Of a DNA stretch of 23,369 nucleotides, positions 1-7,963 are shown piece by piece. Made by a program: the position numbers and the translations under genes. The notes below the pieces were generated by a model. It worked only from the letters and a program-made list of their open reading frames with translations. It did no database searches and was not told the origin of the DNA. Origin of the DNA: an uncultured Gammaproteobacteria bacterium (GTDB taxonomy: Bacteria; Pseudomonadota; Gammaproteobacteria; Xanthomonadales; Xanthomonadaceae); the NCBI GenBank assembly GCA_946885735.1, contig CAMPGW010000044.1, positions 1-23,369 of the forward strand, given 5' to 3'. Each line of letters opens with the position of its first letter. Position 1 is the first letter of the stretch.

Positions 1-202
1 GGGCTCCATCGGCCAGCGCCAGACGCCGGGCCGCGTGTTCCCGGGCAAGAAGATGTCCGGCCACATGGGTGCGGTCAACCAGAGCACGCAGAACCTGCAG
101 GTGGTCAAGGTCGACGCCGAGCGCGGCCTGATCGCCATCAAGGGCGCGGTTCCCGGCGCCCCGGGCGGCAACGTCATCGTCCGTCCCGGCACCAAGGGTT
201 GA
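1..202 (+). CDS. rplC: 50S ribosomal protein L3, C-terminal part
   Basis: The window opens inside this gene; reading frame 2 gives 66 residues ending [20 protein letters not shown] before TGA at 200-202. L3 binds near the 3' end of 23S rRNA and helps start assembly of the large subunit close to the peptidyl transferase centre. The visible part begins [20 protein letters not shown], the hallmark L3 stretch. The second glutamine of GQRQ aligns, by my count from the C-terminus, with E. coli Gln150, the residue methylated by PrmB. In E. coli the gene is second in the S10 operon, after rpsJ; here only its 3' end is seen, 11 bp before rplD. The missing N-terminal two thirds lie outside the window. 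Confidence 0.97.
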   Translation, partial: GSIGQRQTPGRVFPGKKMSGHMGAVNQSTQNLQVVKVDAERGLIAIKGAVPGAPGGNVIVRPGTKG

Positions 203-213
203 GGAGCTAGATA

Positions 214-819
214 ATGGAACTCTCCATCAAGGGCGGCGACCAGACGATGTCGGTCTCCGACGCCGTTTTCGGCCGCGACTTCAGCCGGGACCTGGTCCAC
301 CAGGTCGTGGTCGCCTTCCGCAACGCCGGTCGCGCCGGAACCAAGGCGCAGAAGACCCGCGCCGAGGTCAGCGGCACGACCAAGAAGTCCAAGAAGCAGA
401 AGGGCGGCGGCGCCCGCCACGGTGCGCTCACCGCGCCGATCTTCGTCGGTGGCGGCGTCACCTTCGCCGCGAAGCCGCGTAGCTTCGAGCAGAAGGTCAA
501 CCGCAAGATGTACCGCGGCGCCATGTGCGCGATCCTTTCCGAGCTCAATCGCCAGGGTCGCCTGACCGTCGTCGAGCAGTTCGAGGTCGACCAGCCGAAG
601 ACCAAGGCGATGATTTCCGCCCTGGAGAACCTCGGCCTGGGCAAGCGCCCGCTGATCGTCACCGAGAGCGGTTCGGATTCGCTGTTCCTCGCCGCCCGCA
701 ACATCCCCTACGTCGAGATCCGCGACGTGCAGGGCCTCGACCCGGCATCGCTGGTCGGCGCCGAGCACGTCGTCCTGACCTCCGAGGCGGTCAAGAAAAT
801 CGAGGAGTGGCTGGCATGA
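214..819 (+). CDS. rplD: 50S ribosomal protein L4
   Basis: This 201-residue protein matches E. coli L4 in length. L4 binds domain I of 23S rRNA, and its long loop lines the exit-tunnel constriction; in E. coli free L4 also represses the S10 operon by acting on its leader. A strong Shine-Dalgarno (GAGGAG at 201-206, 7 bases before ATG) fixes the start. The globular part carries [11 protein letters not shown] (79-89) and NRKMYRGA (96-103). The tunnel loop at about residues 44-80 reads [16 protein letters not shown] where E. coli has KKPWRQKGTGRAR: the PW pair is missing, but a lysine at 63 (macrolide-resistance position in E. coli) is kept. The stop overlaps the start of rplW. The leader that L4 would regulate lies upstream of the window, so autoregulation cannot be judged. 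Confidence 0.98.
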   Translation: MELSIKGGDQTMSVSDAVFGRDFSRDLVHQVVVAFRNAGRAGTKAQKTRAEVSGTTKKSKKQKGGGARHGALTAPIFVGGGVTFAAKPRSFEQKVNRKMYRGAMCAILSELNRQGRLTVVEQFEVDQPKTKAMISALENLGLGKRPLIVTESGSDSLFLAARNIPYVEIRDVQGLDPASLVGAEHVVLTSEAVKKIEEWLA

Positions 820-1109
820 GCAATATCCGACTTCTCAACGTGATCCGCGCGCCGCGCGTGTCTGAAAAGACCGCCCGGCTGCAGGAGATCAACCAGTACG
901 TGTTCGAAGTGGCGACCACCGCGACCAAGGCCGACGTCAAGTCCGCCGTCGAGTCGCTTTTCAACGTCACCGTCCTGGCGGTCAACGTGTTGAACGTGAA
1001 GGGCAAGTCCAAGACCTTCCGTTTCCGCGAAGGCCGCCGCGTCGACTGGCGCAAAGCTTACGTTCGCCTGGCCGAAGGCCAGACGATCGACGTGATGGCC
1101 AAGGCCTGA
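816..1109 (+). CDS. rplW: 50S ribosomal protein L23
   Basis: L23 (97 residues) sits at the mouth of the polypeptide exit tunnel and is the docking point for trigger factor and the signal recognition particle. The N-terminal [10 protein letters not shown] (11-20) matches the family; the glutamate of VSEK (E17) corresponds to E. coli E18, known for trigger-factor contact. The C-terminal [15 protein letters not shown] is the typical RNA-binding extension. I chose ATG at 816 because it overlaps the rplD stop (ATGA, 816-819), a standard coupling arrangement, and begins the conserved protein. The same frame stays open upstream inside rplD, but that extension is an arginine- and proline-rich shadow translation. 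Confidence 0.97.
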   Translation: MSNIRLLNVIRAPRVSEKTARLQEINQYVFEVATTATKADVKSAVESLFNVTVLAVNVLNVKGKSKTFRFREGRRVDWRKAYVRLAEGQTIDVMAKA

Positions 1110-1118
1110 GGCTGACCC

Positions 1119-1946
1119 ATGGCACTGCAGACTTTCAAACCCACTTCCCCCGGGCGCCGCTCGATGGTGCGCGTTTCCACGGCTGGCCTGCACAAGGGCG
1201 GCCCGCTGGATTCGCTGACCGAGAAGAAGCCGAAGACCGGTGGTCGCAACAACAATGGCCGGATCACCACCCGGCACATCGGTGGCGGCCACAAGCAGGC
1301 TTACCGGATCATCGACTTCAAGCGCGACAAGGAAGGCATCGCCGCCCGCGTCGAGCGCATCGAGTACGACCCCAACCGCACCGCGCACATCGCGCTGCTG
1401 TGCTATGCCGATGGCGAGCGTCGCTACATCATCGCTCCCAAGGGCCTGGCCCAGGGTGACCAGGTCGTCTCGGGCAAGGATGCGCCGATCAAGGTCGGCA
1501 ACACCCTGCCGTTGCGCAACATGCCGGTCGGCTCGACCGTGCATTGCATCGAGATGAAGCCGGGCAAGGGCGCCCAGCTGGCCCGCGCCGCTGGAGCCGG
1601 TGCGCAGCTGATCTCCCGCGACGGCGCCTACGCGACCCTGCGCCTTCGCTCCGGCGAAATGCGCAAGGTGCCGACCGACTGCCTGGCCACCATCGGCGAA
1701 GTCGGCAACGTGGAGCACAACCTCGAGAAGCTCGGCAAGGCCGGCGCCAAGCGCTGGCGCGGCATCAAGCCGACCGTCCGCGGCGCGGCCATGAACCCGG
1801 TCGACCACCCCCACGGTGGCGGCGAGGCGAAGGCTGGCCAGGGCAACCCGCACCCGGTGTCCCCGTGGGGCACGCCGGCCAAGGGTTACAAGACTCGCCA
1901 CAACAAACGCACGCAGAAGTTCATCGTGCGCGATCGCCGGAGCTGA
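1119..1946 (+). CDS. rplB: 50S ribosomal protein L2
   Basis: L2 (275 residues; 273 in E. coli) is a primary 23S rRNA binder needed for subunit joining and for peptidyl transferase activity. [20 protein letters not shown] at 41-60 and the C-terminal [14 protein letters not shown] (225-238) are diagnostic. The histidine at 230 in VDHPHGG corresponds to E. coli His229, implicated in peptide-bond formation. The Shine-Dalgarno (TGAGG, 1107-1111) overlaps the rplW stop, which suggests coupled translation. The two N-terminal OB/SH3-like domains and the basic C-terminal tail are complete. It lies 9 bp after rplW and 6 bp before rpsS. Confidence 0.98.
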   Translation: MALQTFKPTSPGRRSMVRVSTAGLHKGGPLDSLTEKKPKTGGRNNNGRITTRHIGGGHKQAYRIIDFKRDKEGIAARVERIEYDPNRTAHIALLCYADGERRYIIAPKGLAQGDQVVSGKDAPIKVGNTLPLRNMPVGSTVHCIEMKPGKGAQLARAAGAGAQLISRDGAYATLRLRSGEMRKVPTDCLATIGEVGNVEHNLEKLGKAGAKRWRGIKPTVRGAAMNPVDHPHGGGEAKAGQGNPHPVSPWGTPAKGYKTRHNKRTQKFIVRDRRS

Positions 1947-1952
1947 TAGGTC

Positions 1953-2222
1953 ATGGCACGTTCACTCAAGAAGGGCCCGTTCGTCGACCACCACCTCATC
2001 AAGAAGGTGGAGGCCGCGCAGGGCAGCAAGAAGCCGATCAAGACCTGGTCGCGCCGTTCCATGATCCTCCCGGAAATGGTCGGTTTCACCATCGCCATCC
2101 ATAACGGCAAGGTCCATGTTCCCGTGCTGGTCAACGAGAACATGGTCGGCCACAAGCTCGGCGAGTTTGCCGTCACCCGGACCTTCAAGGGTCATGGCGG
2201 CGACAAGAAGTCCGGCAAGTAA
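1953..2222 (+). CDS. rpsS: 30S ribosomal protein S19
   Basis: S19 (89 residues) sits in the head of the small subunit, where it forms a heterodimer with S13 and contacts tRNA and the 23S A-site finger. The sequence begins [20 protein letters not shown] and carries [13 protein letters not shown] and [23 protein letters not shown], all family hallmarks. Length is close to the 92 residues of E. coli S19. It is separated by 6 bp from rplB and 11 bp from rplV, so it is clearly inside the operon. Confidence 0.97.
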   Translation: MARSLKKGPFVDHHLIKKVEAAQGSKKPIKTWSRRSMILPEMVGFTIAIHNGKVHVPVLVNENMVGHKLGEFAVTRTFKGHGGDKKSGK

Positions 2223-2233
2223 GGGACCTGACC

Positions 2234-2575
2234 ATGGAAGCCAAAGCCATCCTCCGCACGGTGCGCATCTCGCCGCAGAAAGCCCGCCTGGTCGCCGACC
2301 AGGTGCGTGGCCTGCCGGTCGCCCGCGCCCTGGACCTGCTCAAGTTCAGCGACAAGAAGGCCGCCGAGATCATCTACAAGGTGGTCTACTCCGCCACCTC
2401 GAACGCCGAGAACAACAACGGCGCCGACGTGGACGAGCTCAAGGTCAGCAAGATCACGGTCGACGAAGGCCCGATCCTCAAGCGTTTCATGGCCCGCGCC
2501 AAAGGCCGCGGAACCCAAATTTTCAAGCGCACCAGCCACATCGCCGTGGTCGTGGGCTCCGGCAAGAAAGGCTGA
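2234..2575 (+). CDS. rplV: 50S ribosomal protein L22
   Basis: L22 (113 residues; 110 in E. coli) contacts all six 23S rRNA domains, and its long beta-hairpin lines the exit tunnel opposite L4. The hairpin is visible at about residues 80-102 ([20 protein letters not shown]); it is the site of macrolide-resistance and secM-stall mutations in E. coli. The N-terminal part [19 protein letters not shown] is the conserved globular core. The start ATG lies 11 bp after the rpsS stop. A GGGACC stretch just upstream gives only a modest Shine-Dalgarno, so translation may be coupled to rpsS. Confidence 0.97.
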   Translation: MEAKAILRTVRISPQKARLVADQVRGLPVARALDLLKFSDKKAAEIIYKVVYSATSNAENNNGADVDELKVSKITVDEGPILKRFMARAKGRGTQIFKRTSHIAVVVGSGKKG

Positions 2576-2586
2576 GGACAGACAAC

Positions 2587-3288
2587 ATGGGTCATAAAGT
2601 CCATCCGATCGGCATCCGCCTTGGCATCTCCAAGGACTGGAATTCGAAGTGGTTCGCCAACAAGCGCCAGTACGGCCAGTACCTCGCCGCCGACCTCAAG
2701 GTCCGCGAGATGCTGCGCAAGAAGCTGGCCCAGGCGGGCATCAGCAAGATCCTGATCGAGCGTCCCTCGAACACCGCGCGCGTCACGATCCATTCCGCCC
2801 GTCCGGGCGTGGTGATCGGCAAGCGCGGTGAGGACATCGAGAAGCTTAAGTCCGACGTGTCCAAGCTCATGGGCGTCCCGGTGCACATCAACGTCGCCGA
2901 GGTCCGCAAGCCGGAGCTCGACGCGCAGCTGGTGGCCGAGTCCATCGCCCAGCAGCTGGAGCGCCGCATCATGTTCCGCCGCGCCATGAAGCGCGCGGTC
3001 GGCAACTCGATGCGCCTGGGCGCCCTGGGCATCAAGGTCAATGTCGGCGGCCGCCTGAACGGCGCCGAGATCGCGCGGTCCGAGTGGTATCGCGAGGGTC
3101 GCGTGCCGCTGCACACCCTGCGCGCCGACATCGATTACGGCTTCTCCGAGGCTTCCACGACCTACGGCATCATTGGCGTGAAGGTCTGGATCTACAAGGG
3201 CGAGATCTTCGATTTCTCCCAGGTCGGCCAGGAGAAGGTCGAAGAACGCAACGAGCGACCGGCCCGTCCGGCGCGCGACCCGAGGTAA
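2587..3288 (+). CDS. rpsC: 30S ribosomal protein S3
   Basis: S3 (233 residues, same as E. coli) lies at the mRNA entry tunnel of the 30S head. It starts [20 protein letters not shown] and has a type II KH domain with the [14 protein letters not shown] loop (75-88; GKRG at 78-81). Arg131, Arg132 and Lys135 in FRRAMKRAV match the E. coli residues tied to ribosomal mRNA helicase activity. The C-terminus [10 protein letters not shown] is basic and proline-rich, as usual. The start at 2587 is the first methionine of the conserved protein; the frame is open far upstream, but only as an antigenic-looking shadow through rplV. Confidence 0.98.
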   Translation: MGHKVHPIGIRLGISKDWNSKWFANKRQYGQYLAADLKVREMLRKKLAQAGISKILIERPSNTARVTIHSARPGVVIGKRGEDIEKLKSDVSKLMGVPVHINVAEVRKPELDAQLVAESIAQQLERRIMFRRAMKRAVGNSMRLGALGIKVNVGGRLNGAEIARSEWYREGRVPLHTLRADIDYGFSEASTTYGIIGVKVWIYKGEIFDFSQVGQEKVEERNERPARPARDPR

Positions 3289-3294
3289 GTCGTC

Positions 3295-3708
3295 ATGCTG
3301 CAGCCAAAACGCACCAAGTACCGCAAGCAGATGAAGGGCCGCAACGACGGCCTGAGCTGGAGCGCTGCTGCCGTCAGCTTCGGCGAGTACGGCCTGAAGG
3401 CGACCCAGCACGGCCAGCTGACCGCGCGCCAGATCGAGGCGGCCCGCCGCTCGATCAGCCGCTACGTCAAGCGCGGCGGCAAGCTGTGGATCCGCGTCTT
3501 CCCGGACAAGCCGATCACCAAGAAGCCGATCGAGGTCCGCATGGGCGCCGGCAAGGGCAACGTCGAGTACTGGGTGGCCCCGATCCAGCCCGGCCGCATG
3601 CTGTATGAAATCGAAGGCATCCCCGAGGACACCGCCCGCGAGGCGTTCCGCCTGGCTGCCGCCAAACTCTCCGTGAAGACGACCTTCGTGGTCCGGACGG
3701 TGCGCTGA
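3295..3708 (+). CDS. rplP: 50S ribosomal protein L16
   Basis: L16 (137 residues; 136 in E. coli) sits by the A-site tRNA elbow and helps shape the peptidyl transferase region. It opens [17 protein letters not shown] and contains [32 protein letters not shown]. The arginine in [15 protein letters not shown] (R82) aligns with E. coli Arg81, which is hydroxylated by the oxygenase YcfD/RoxA; one inserted residue explains the shift. The TGA stop (3706-3708) shares its last base with the rpmC start codon, so the two genes are probably translated in a coupled way. Confidence 0.98.
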   Translation: MLQPKRTKYRKQMKGRNDGLSWSAAAVSFGEYGLKATQHGQLTARQIEAARRSISRYVKRGGKLWIRVFPDKPITKKPIEVRMGAGKGNVEYWVAPIQPGRMLYEIEGIPEDTAREAFRLAAAKLSVKTTFVVRTVR

Positions 3709-3899
3709 TGGAACTCAAGGAACTGCGTCAGAAGTCCGAGGCCGAGCTGGCTTCGCACCTGCTCGACCTGCACAAGGAGCAGTTCTCGCTCCGCATGCAG
3801 AAGGCGACCGGCCAGCTGGCCAAGACCCACGACATCCGCCTGGTCCGCCGCGAGATCGCGCGCGTGAACATGCTGCTGTCCGCTAAGAAGCAAGGCTAA
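3708..3899 (+). CDS. rpmC: 50S ribosomal protein L29
   Basis: L29 (63 residues, the E. coli length) is a two-helix coiled-coil protein beside L23 at the tunnel exit. Visible hallmarks are [37 protein letters not shown] and the following [20 protein letters not shown]. It begins on the last base of the rplP stop (TGATG), giving a 1-bp overlap. Three bases separate its stop from the rpsQ start. Nothing is unusual apart from this tight packing. Confidence 0.97.
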   Translation: MELKELRQKSEAELASHLLDLHKEQFSLRMQKATGQLAKTHDIRLVRREIARVNMLLSAKKQG

Positions 3900-3902
3900 G
3901 CC

Positions 3903-4172
3903 ATGACCGAATCCGCCAACACCAATGCTCTCAAGACGGTCGAAGGCCGCGTTGTCAGCAACAAGATGGACAAGACGGTCACCGTCCTGGTCGAGCGCCT
4001 CGTCAAGCACGCGCTGTACGGCAAGTACATCCACCGTTCGACCAAGCTGCATGCCCATGACGAGGACAACTCCTGCAACGAGGGCGATGTCGTCCGCGTG
4101 ACCGAGTGCCGTCCGTTGTCCAAGACCAAGAACTGGCGCGTCGTCGAAGTCGTCGCCCGCAGCGCCAAGTAA
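3903..4172 (+). CDS. rpsQ: 30S ribosomal protein S17
   Basis: S17 (89 residues; 84 in E. coli) is an OB-fold protein that binds helix 11 of 16S rRNA early in 30S assembly. The motif [29 protein letters not shown] followed by [11 protein letters not shown] and [22 protein letters not shown] is typical. The N-terminus has a few extra residues ([12 protein letters not shown]), which accounts for the length difference. In E. coli this is the last S10-operon gene and the spc promoter follows; here only 12 bp separate it from rplN, and they hold a Shine-Dalgarno rather than a promoter. Confidence 0.97.
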   Translation: MTESANTNALKTVEGRVVSNKMDKTVTVLVERLVKHALYGKYIHRSTKLHAHDEDNSCNEGDVVRVTECRPLSKTKNWRVVEVVARSAK

Positions 4173-4184
4173 GGAGATCCGAGA

Positions 4185-4553
4185 ATGATCCAGGTACAAA
4201 GCTACCTCGACGCCGCGGACAACTCCGGCGCCAAGGAGATGATGTGCATCAAGGTGCTCGGCGGCTCCAAGCGCCGTTACGCCCGCATCGGCGACGTCAT
4301 CAAGGTGACCGTCAAGGACGCCATCCCGCGCGGCAAGGTCAAGAAGGGCGAGGTCTACGACGCGGTCGTGGTCCGTACCCGTTCCGGCGTGCGCCGCCCG
4401 GATGGTTCGTTGATCCGCTTCGACGGCAATGCCGCCGTGCTGCTCAACAACAAGCAGGAGCCGATCGGCACCCGCATCTTCGGGCCAGTGACCCGCGAGC
4501 TGCGCTCCGAGAAGTTCATGAAGATCGTCTCGCTCGCGCCCGAAGTGCTCTGA
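4185..4553 (+). CDS. rplN: 50S ribosomal protein L14
   Basis: L14 (122 residues; 123 in E. coli) is a beta-barrel protein on the subunit interface that forms bridges to the 30S subunit and is the binding site of the silencing factor RsfS. It begins [27 protein letters not shown] and ends [20 protein letters not shown], as in the family. A strong Shine-Dalgarno (AAGGAG at 4171-4176, 8 bases before ATG) sits directly on the rpsQ stop. In E. coli this gene opens the spc operon; the sequence here gives no sign of a promoter in front of it. Confidence 0.98.
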   Translation: MIQVQSYLDAADNSGAKEMMCIKVLGGSKRRYARIGDVIKVTVKDAIPRGKVKKGEVYDAVVVRTRSGVRRPDGSLIRFDGNAAVLLNNKQEPIGTRIFGPVTRELRSEKFMKIVSLAPEVL

Positions 4554-4569
4554 GCGGAAAGGAAACGAC

Positions 4570-4884
4570 ATGAATCGCATCAAGAAGGGTGACCAGGTGA
4601 TCGTGATCGCCGGCGCCGACAAGGGCAAGAAGGGTGAGGTTGTTCGCGTGCTCGGCGACAAGGTCGTCGTGCAGAACATCCACATCGTCAAGCGCCACAC
4701 CAAGCCGAATCCCCAGGCCGGCCAGGCCGGCGGGATCGTCGAGCGTGAGGCGCCGATCCATATCTCCAACGTCATGCTGTTCAACTCCGCCACTAACAAG
4801 GGCGAACGCGTTGGTTTCAAGGTGCTCGAGGATGGACGCAAAGTGCGTGTGTTCCGCTCGAGCGGTGAGGCGCTGGACGCCTGA
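4570..4884 (+). CDS. rplX: 50S ribosomal protein L24
   Basis: L24 (104 residues; 104 in E. coli) is an assembly-initiating protein that binds the 5' domain of 23S rRNA. The N-terminal KOW motif is clear: [34 protein letters not shown] (1-34), followed by the loop [32 protein letters not shown] Shine-Dalgarno (GGAAAGGAAA) precedes the start. The gene lies 16 bp after rplN and 11 bp before rplE. In E. coli the S8 repressor site lies at the rplX-rplE boundary; I could not identify a matching S8-binding fold by eye in the 11 bp gap. Confidence 0.97.
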   Translation: MNRIKKGDQVIVIAGADKGKKGEVVRVLGDKVVVQNIHIVKRHTKPNPQAGQAGGIVEREAPIHISNVMLFNSATNKGERVGFKVLEDGRKVRVFRSSGEALDA

Positions 4885-4895
4885 GGAAGACAGAA

Positions 4896-5435
4896 ATGAC
4901 CCGCCTGGAAAAGATCTACAAGGACAACGTCGTCCCGAAGCTGATGGAGAAGTTCGGCTACGACAACGTCATGCAGGTACCGCGCATCACCAAGATCTCG
5001 CTCAACATGGGCGTGGGCGAGGCGGTGGGCAACAAGAAGATCCTCGAGAACGCCGTGGCCGACATGGCCAAGATCGCCGGCCAGAAGCCGGTGACGACCA
5101 AGGCGCGCGTCTCGGTGGCCAGCTTCAAGATCCGTGACGGCTGGCCGATCGGCTGCAAGGTGACCTTGCGCCGCGCGAAGATGTACGAGTTCCTGGATCG
5201 CCTGATCAGCGTGTCGCTGCCGCGCGTGCGCGACTTCCGCGGCGTGTCGGGCCGTTCCTTCGACGGCCGCGGCAACTTCAACATGGGCGTCAAGGAGCAG
5301 ATCATCTTCCCCGAGATCGACTTCGACGCCGTCGACGCGATGCGTGGCATGGACATCGCCATCACCACCACCGCCAAGACCGACGCGGAAGCCAAGGCGC
5401 TGCTCGAAGCCTTCAACTTCCCCTTCCGCAACTGA
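4896..5435 (+). CDS. rplE: 50S ribosomal protein L5
   Basis: L5 (179 residues, the E. coli length) binds 5S rRNA and contacts P-site tRNA and S13 across the subunit interface. The frame shows [22 protein letters not shown], then [51 protein letters not shown] and [28 protein letters not shown], which together cover the whole family. A GAGGAAGAC Shine-Dalgarno overlaps the end of rplX. Nothing is missing or unusual. Confidence 0.98.
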   Translation: MTRLEKIYKDNVVPKLMEKFGYDNVMQVPRITKISLNMGVGEAVGNKKILENAVADMAKIAGQKPVTTKARVSVASFKIRDGWPIGCKVTLRRAKMYEFLDRLISVSLPRVRDFRGVSGRSFDGRGNFNMGVKEQIIFPEIDFDAVDAMRGMDIAITTTAKTDAEAKALLEAFNFPFRN

Positions 5436-5451
5436 CCGAGGAAAGACGACC

Positions 5452-5757
5452 ATGGCCAAGACCTCGATGATCAACCGCGACATCAAGCGGAAGAAGCTGG
5501 TGAAGAAGTACGCCACCAAGCGCGCCGCGCTGAAGGCGACCATCGCCAGCACCACCGCCTCCTACGAGGAGAAGATGGATGCGGTGACCAAGCTGCAGAA
5601 GCTGCCGCGCGACTCGTCGGCTGCGCGCGTGCGCAACCGCTGCGAACTCACCGGCCGCTCGCGTGGCGTGTACCAGAAGTTCGGCCTCGGCCGGAACAAG
5701 CTGCGCGAAGCCACCATGCGCGGCGACGTGCCCGGCCTGCGCAAGGCCAGCTGGTAA
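5452..5757 (+). CDS. rpsN: 30S ribosomal protein S14, zinc-independent type
   Basis: S14 (101 residues, identical in length to E. coli) assembles late in the 30S head. [20 protein letters not shown] opens the protein, and [41 protein letters not shown] closes it. Only one cysteine (in RNRCELTGR) is present, so this is the long, zinc-free form and not the short four-cysteine zinc form. ATG at 5452 follows a GAGGAAAG Shine-Dalgarno at about 5438-5445; the upstream frame extension into rplE is a shadow. A strong hairpin follows within the next 25 bp. Confidence 0.97.
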   Translation: MAKTSMINRDIKRKKLVKKYATKRAALKATIASTTASYEEKMDAVTKLQKLPRDSSAARVRNRCELTGRSRGVYQKFGLGRNKLREATMRGDVPGLRKASW

Positions 5758-5763
5758 CCGCGG

Positions 5764-5782
5764 GCCCCGGCCTGGCCGGGGC
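5764..5782 (+). repeat. GC-rich hairpin between rpsN and rpsH
   Basis: Bases 5764-5771 (GCCCCGGC) pair perfectly with 5775-5782 (GCCGGGGC) around a 3-base loop CTG. It is in the 65-bp gap between rpsN and rpsH, starting 7 bases after the rpsN stop. No T-run follows, so it is not a classic intrinsic terminator; it could protect upstream mRNA ends, slow polymerase or set relative yields. The rest of the gap, 5783-5822, holds the rpsH Shine-Dalgarno (AAGG at 5810-5813). Confidence 0.6.
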
Positions 5783-5822
5783 AGCGGATATCGGTGCTCC
5801 CCTTTAGACAAGGTAAGTAATC

Positions 5823-6218
5823 ATGAGCATGACTGATCCTATCGCCGACATGCTGGTGCGCATCAAGAATGCGCTCGCAGTCGGCAAGCCGCAGGTTTCG
5901 ATGCCTGCTTCCAAGATGAAGCTGGCCATCGCGAACGTGCTTCGCAGCGAAGGCTACATCGGCGACATCCGCACGACCGGGGAGGGCGCCAAGGCCCGTC
6001 TCGAGATCGCCCTGAAGTACTACGAGGGCAAGCCCGTCATCGAGCGCCTCGAGCGCGTCTCGCGTTCGGGCCTGCGCCAGTACAAGGGCAAGGACGAACT
6101 GCCCAAGATCCTGGCTGGCCTCGGCGTCGCCATCATTTCCACGTCCCAGGGTCTGATGACCGATCGCCAGGCCCGCGCTGCGGGCGTGGGCGGCGAAGTC
6201 ATCTGCCTGGTGGCCTAA
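5823..6218 (+). CDS. rpsH: 30S ribosomal protein S8
   Basis: S8 (131 residues; 130 in E. coli) binds helix 21 of 16S rRNA and, in E. coli, represses the spc operon by binding its mRNA. It begins [33 protein letters not shown], which matches the E. coli MSMQDPIADMLTRIRN start and argues for ATG 5823 over ATG 5829. The C-terminal [30 protein letters not shown] holds the STSxGxM RNA-binding motif. It follows the 65-bp hairpin-bearing gap and precedes rplF by 10 bp. Confidence 0.98.
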   Translation: MSMTDPIADMLVRIKNALAVGKPQVSMPASKMKLAIANVLRSEGYIGDIRTTGEGAKARLEIALKYYEGKPVIERLERVSRSGLRQYKGKDELPKILAGLGVAIISTSQGLMTDRQARAAGVGGEVICLVA

Positions 6219-6228
6219 GGAGCGACCC

Positions 6229-6756
6229 ATGTCCCGCGTAGCCAAGAAACTCATCAAGCTGCCCAAGGGCGTCGAGCTCAAGGAAGTCGACGGCCAGCTG
6301 TCGGTCAAGGGCCCCAAGGGCAACCTGAGCATCGCCAAGCCGGCGGGCGTCAACGTGGCCAACGAGAATGGTGAAGTCCAGCTGTCGGTGGACGGCCAGG
6401 AACACATGAAGATGGCCGGTACCATCCGCGCCATCCTGGCCAACATGATGACCGGCGTGTCCGAGGGCTTCACTCGCAAGCTCGAGCTGGTCGGCGTCGG
6501 TTACCGCGCCTCCATGCAGGGCAAGGACCTCAACCTGAGCCTGGGTTTCTCTCACCCGGTGGTCTTCCAGACTCCCGAGGGCATCACCCTCGCCACGCCG
6601 ACGCAGACCGAGATCCTCGTGTCCGGCGCCGACAAGCAGCAGGTGGGCGAAGTCGCCGCCAAGATCCGCGCGTACCGCAAGCCGGAGCCCTACAAGGGCA
6701 AGGGCATCCGTTACTCCGGCGAAAAAATCATCATGAAGGAAGCCAAGAAGGCCTAA
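6229..6756 (+). CDS. rplF: 50S ribosomal protein L6
   Basis: L6 (175 residues; 177 in E. coli) sits near the sarcin-ricin loop and factor-binding site of the 50S subunit. Two similar domains are visible: the N-terminal one with [23 protein letters not shown], and the C-terminal one with [28 protein letters not shown]. The signature [26 protein letters not shown] (about 150-175) is diagnostic. A Shine-Dalgarno (AAGGAG, overlapping the rpsH stop) lies 7 bases before the start. Confidence 0.98.
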   Translation: MSRVAKKLIKLPKGVELKEVDGQLSVKGPKGNLSIAKPAGVNVANENGEVQLSVDGQEHMKMAGTIRAILANMMTGVSEGFTRKLELVGVGYRASMQGKDLNLSLGFSHPVVFQTPEGITLATPTQTEILVSGADKQQVGEVAAKIRAYRKPEPYKGKGIRYSGEKIIMKEAKKA

Positions 6757-6785
6757 GGCCTCCTTGTTCCTCGAGGTAGACATCC

Positions 6786-7139
6786 ATGGACAAGAACATC
6801 GCCCGCCTGCGCCGCGCCAAGACCACCCGCTCGCACATTCGCGAGCTCGGCGTGGCCCGACTGTCGGTGCTGCGCTCCGGCCAGCACATCTACGCCCAGG
6901 TCTTCACTGCCGACGGCTCCAAGGTCCTGGCCTCGGCCTCGACGCTGCAGTCCGACGTGAAGGAAGGCCTCAAGAGCGGCAAGAATTCCGAGGCCGCTTC
7001 CCGGGTCGGCAAGCTGATCGCCGAGCGCGCCCTGGCCGCCGGCGTCGAGAAGGTCGCCTTCGACCGTTCCGGTTACCGTTACCACGGCCGCATCAAGGCG
7101 CTGGCGGAAGCCGCGCGCGAGGGTGGCCTGCAGTTCTGA
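6786..7139 (+). CDS. rplR: 50S ribosomal protein L18
   Basis: L18 (117 residues, the E. coli length) binds 5S rRNA and, with L5, joins it to the 50S central protuberance. It begins [40 protein letters not shown] and ends [29 protein letters not shown], the standard C-terminal signature. The start is 29 bp after rplF, with a GAGG Shine-Dalgarno at about 6772-6776. It is followed by the unusually long 104-bp gap before rpsE. Confidence 0.98.
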   Translation: MDKNIARLRRAKTTRSHIRELGVARLSVLRSGQHIYAQVFTADGSKVLASASTLQSDVKEGLKSGKNSEAASRVGKLIAERALAAGVEKVAFDRSGYRYHGRIKALAEAAREGGLQF

Positions 7140-7160
7140 TGGTGCGACACCGCTTGAATC

Positions 7161-7211
7161 GGGCCAGCCATGGCCCAACCGAGTCAACACAACTATAAGC
7201 GGCCCAGCCGC
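7161..7211 (+). promoter_or_regulatory. Possible internal promoter and hairpins in rplR-rpsE gap
   Basis: The 104-bp gap (7140-7243) is long for this operon. It holds a perfect hairpin, GGGCCA (7161-7166) with TGGCCC (7171-7176), and a second one, GCGGC (7199-7203) with GCCGC (7207-7211). Between them is TATAAG (7194-7199), five of six matches to a -10 box, in an otherwise GC-rich stretch. Seventeen bases upstream is TGGCCC, only three of six matches to a -35. If used, transcription would start near 7206, about 38 bases before rpsE. This is inference from motifs alone. Confidence 0.35.
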
Positions 7212-7243
7212 AAGCAAACCCCTTCAAACAGGAATCGAACCAG

Positions 7244-7765
7244 ATGAGCAGCAACGAACGCGATCGCAATCGCGGCGAAAGCGACGACGGTTTCATCGAG
7301 AAGCTGGTCGCGGTCAACCGCGTCTCCAAGACCGTCAAGGGCGGTCGCCAGTTCACCTTCACCGCGCTGACGGTGGTGGGTGACGGCGCCGGCAAGATCG
7401 GCTTTGGCTACGGCAAGGCGCGCGAAGTGCCGGTCGCCATCCAGAAGTCGATGGAAAAGGCCCGCAAGGCCATGGTGAGCGTGGACCTCAACGAGGGCAC
7501 CCTGTGGCATGCGGTCAAGGCCGGCCACGGCGCCGCCCGCGTGTTCATGATGCCCGCCTCCGAAGGTACCGGCGTCATCGCCGGTGGCGCGATGCGCGCC
7601 GTCCTCGAAGCCGCCGGCGTCAAGAACGTCCTGGCCAAGGCCGTCGGTTCGCGCAACCCGATCAACCTGGTGCGCGCGACCTTCAACGGCCTGCAGTCCA
7701 TGCAGTCGCCGCAGCACATCGCTTCCAAGCGCGGCAAGAAGCTCGAGGAGATCTACCATGGCTGA
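7244..7765 (+). CDS. rpsE: 30S ribosomal protein S5
   Basis: S5 (173 residues; 167 in E. coli) lies at the back of the 30S subunit near the mRNA entry and affects decoding fidelity. The double-stranded RNA-binding-like domain is seen as [45 protein letters not shown]; the C-terminal domain has [43 protein letters not shown]. An in-frame stop at 7196 and no other start codon force ATG 7244; the Shine-Dalgarno AGGA is at 7230-7233. The N-terminus [16 protein letters not shown] is charged and variable. The gene overlaps rpmD by 8 bases. Confidence 0.98.
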   Translation: MSSNERDRNRGESDDGFIEKLVAVNRVSKTVKGGRQFTFTALTVVGDGAGKIGFGYGKAREVPVAIQKSMEKARKAMVSVDLNEGTLWHAVKAGHGAARVFMMPASEGTGVIAGGAMRAVLEAAGVKNVLAKAVGSRNPINLVRATFNGLQSMQSPQHIASKRGKKLEEIYHG

Positions 7766-7943
7766 AGCCAAGACCATCAAGGTCCGCCTGGTCAAGGGCC
7801 TGCGCGGCGCGCAGGCGCGCCACCGCCTGTCGGTGAAGGCGCTCGGCCTGAACAAGATCAATGACGTGCGCGAACTGAAGGATTCCCCCTCGGTGCGCGG
7901 GCTCATCAACCAGTTGCATTACCTGGTCCGCGTCGAGTCCTGA
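7758..7943 (+). CDS. rpmD: 50S ribosomal protein L30
   Basis: L30 (61 residues; 59 in E. coli) is a small 23S rRNA-binding protein on the solvent side of the 50S. The translation [61 protein letters not shown] contains the family LVKGxxG...ALGLxKxxD motif and the RGxIxxxxxLVxV end. ATG 7758 lies inside the last codons of rpsE, an 8-bp overlap, so translation is probably coupled. A longer in-frame reading upstream runs through rpsE and is a shadow. Confidence 0.96.
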   Translation: MAEAKTIKVRLVKGLRGAQARHRLSVKALGLNKINDVRELKDSPSVRGLINQLHYLVRVES

Positions 7944-7963
7944 GCGAACCAAGGAGATATCGC

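Noticed and set aside
3462..5555. 697-codon open frame on the minus strand across rplP-rplE
   Set aside because: It lies antisense to six certain ribosomal genes. Its composition (rich in A, V, L, H, D) is what GC-rich codon use produces on the opposite strand, and no family is recognisable.
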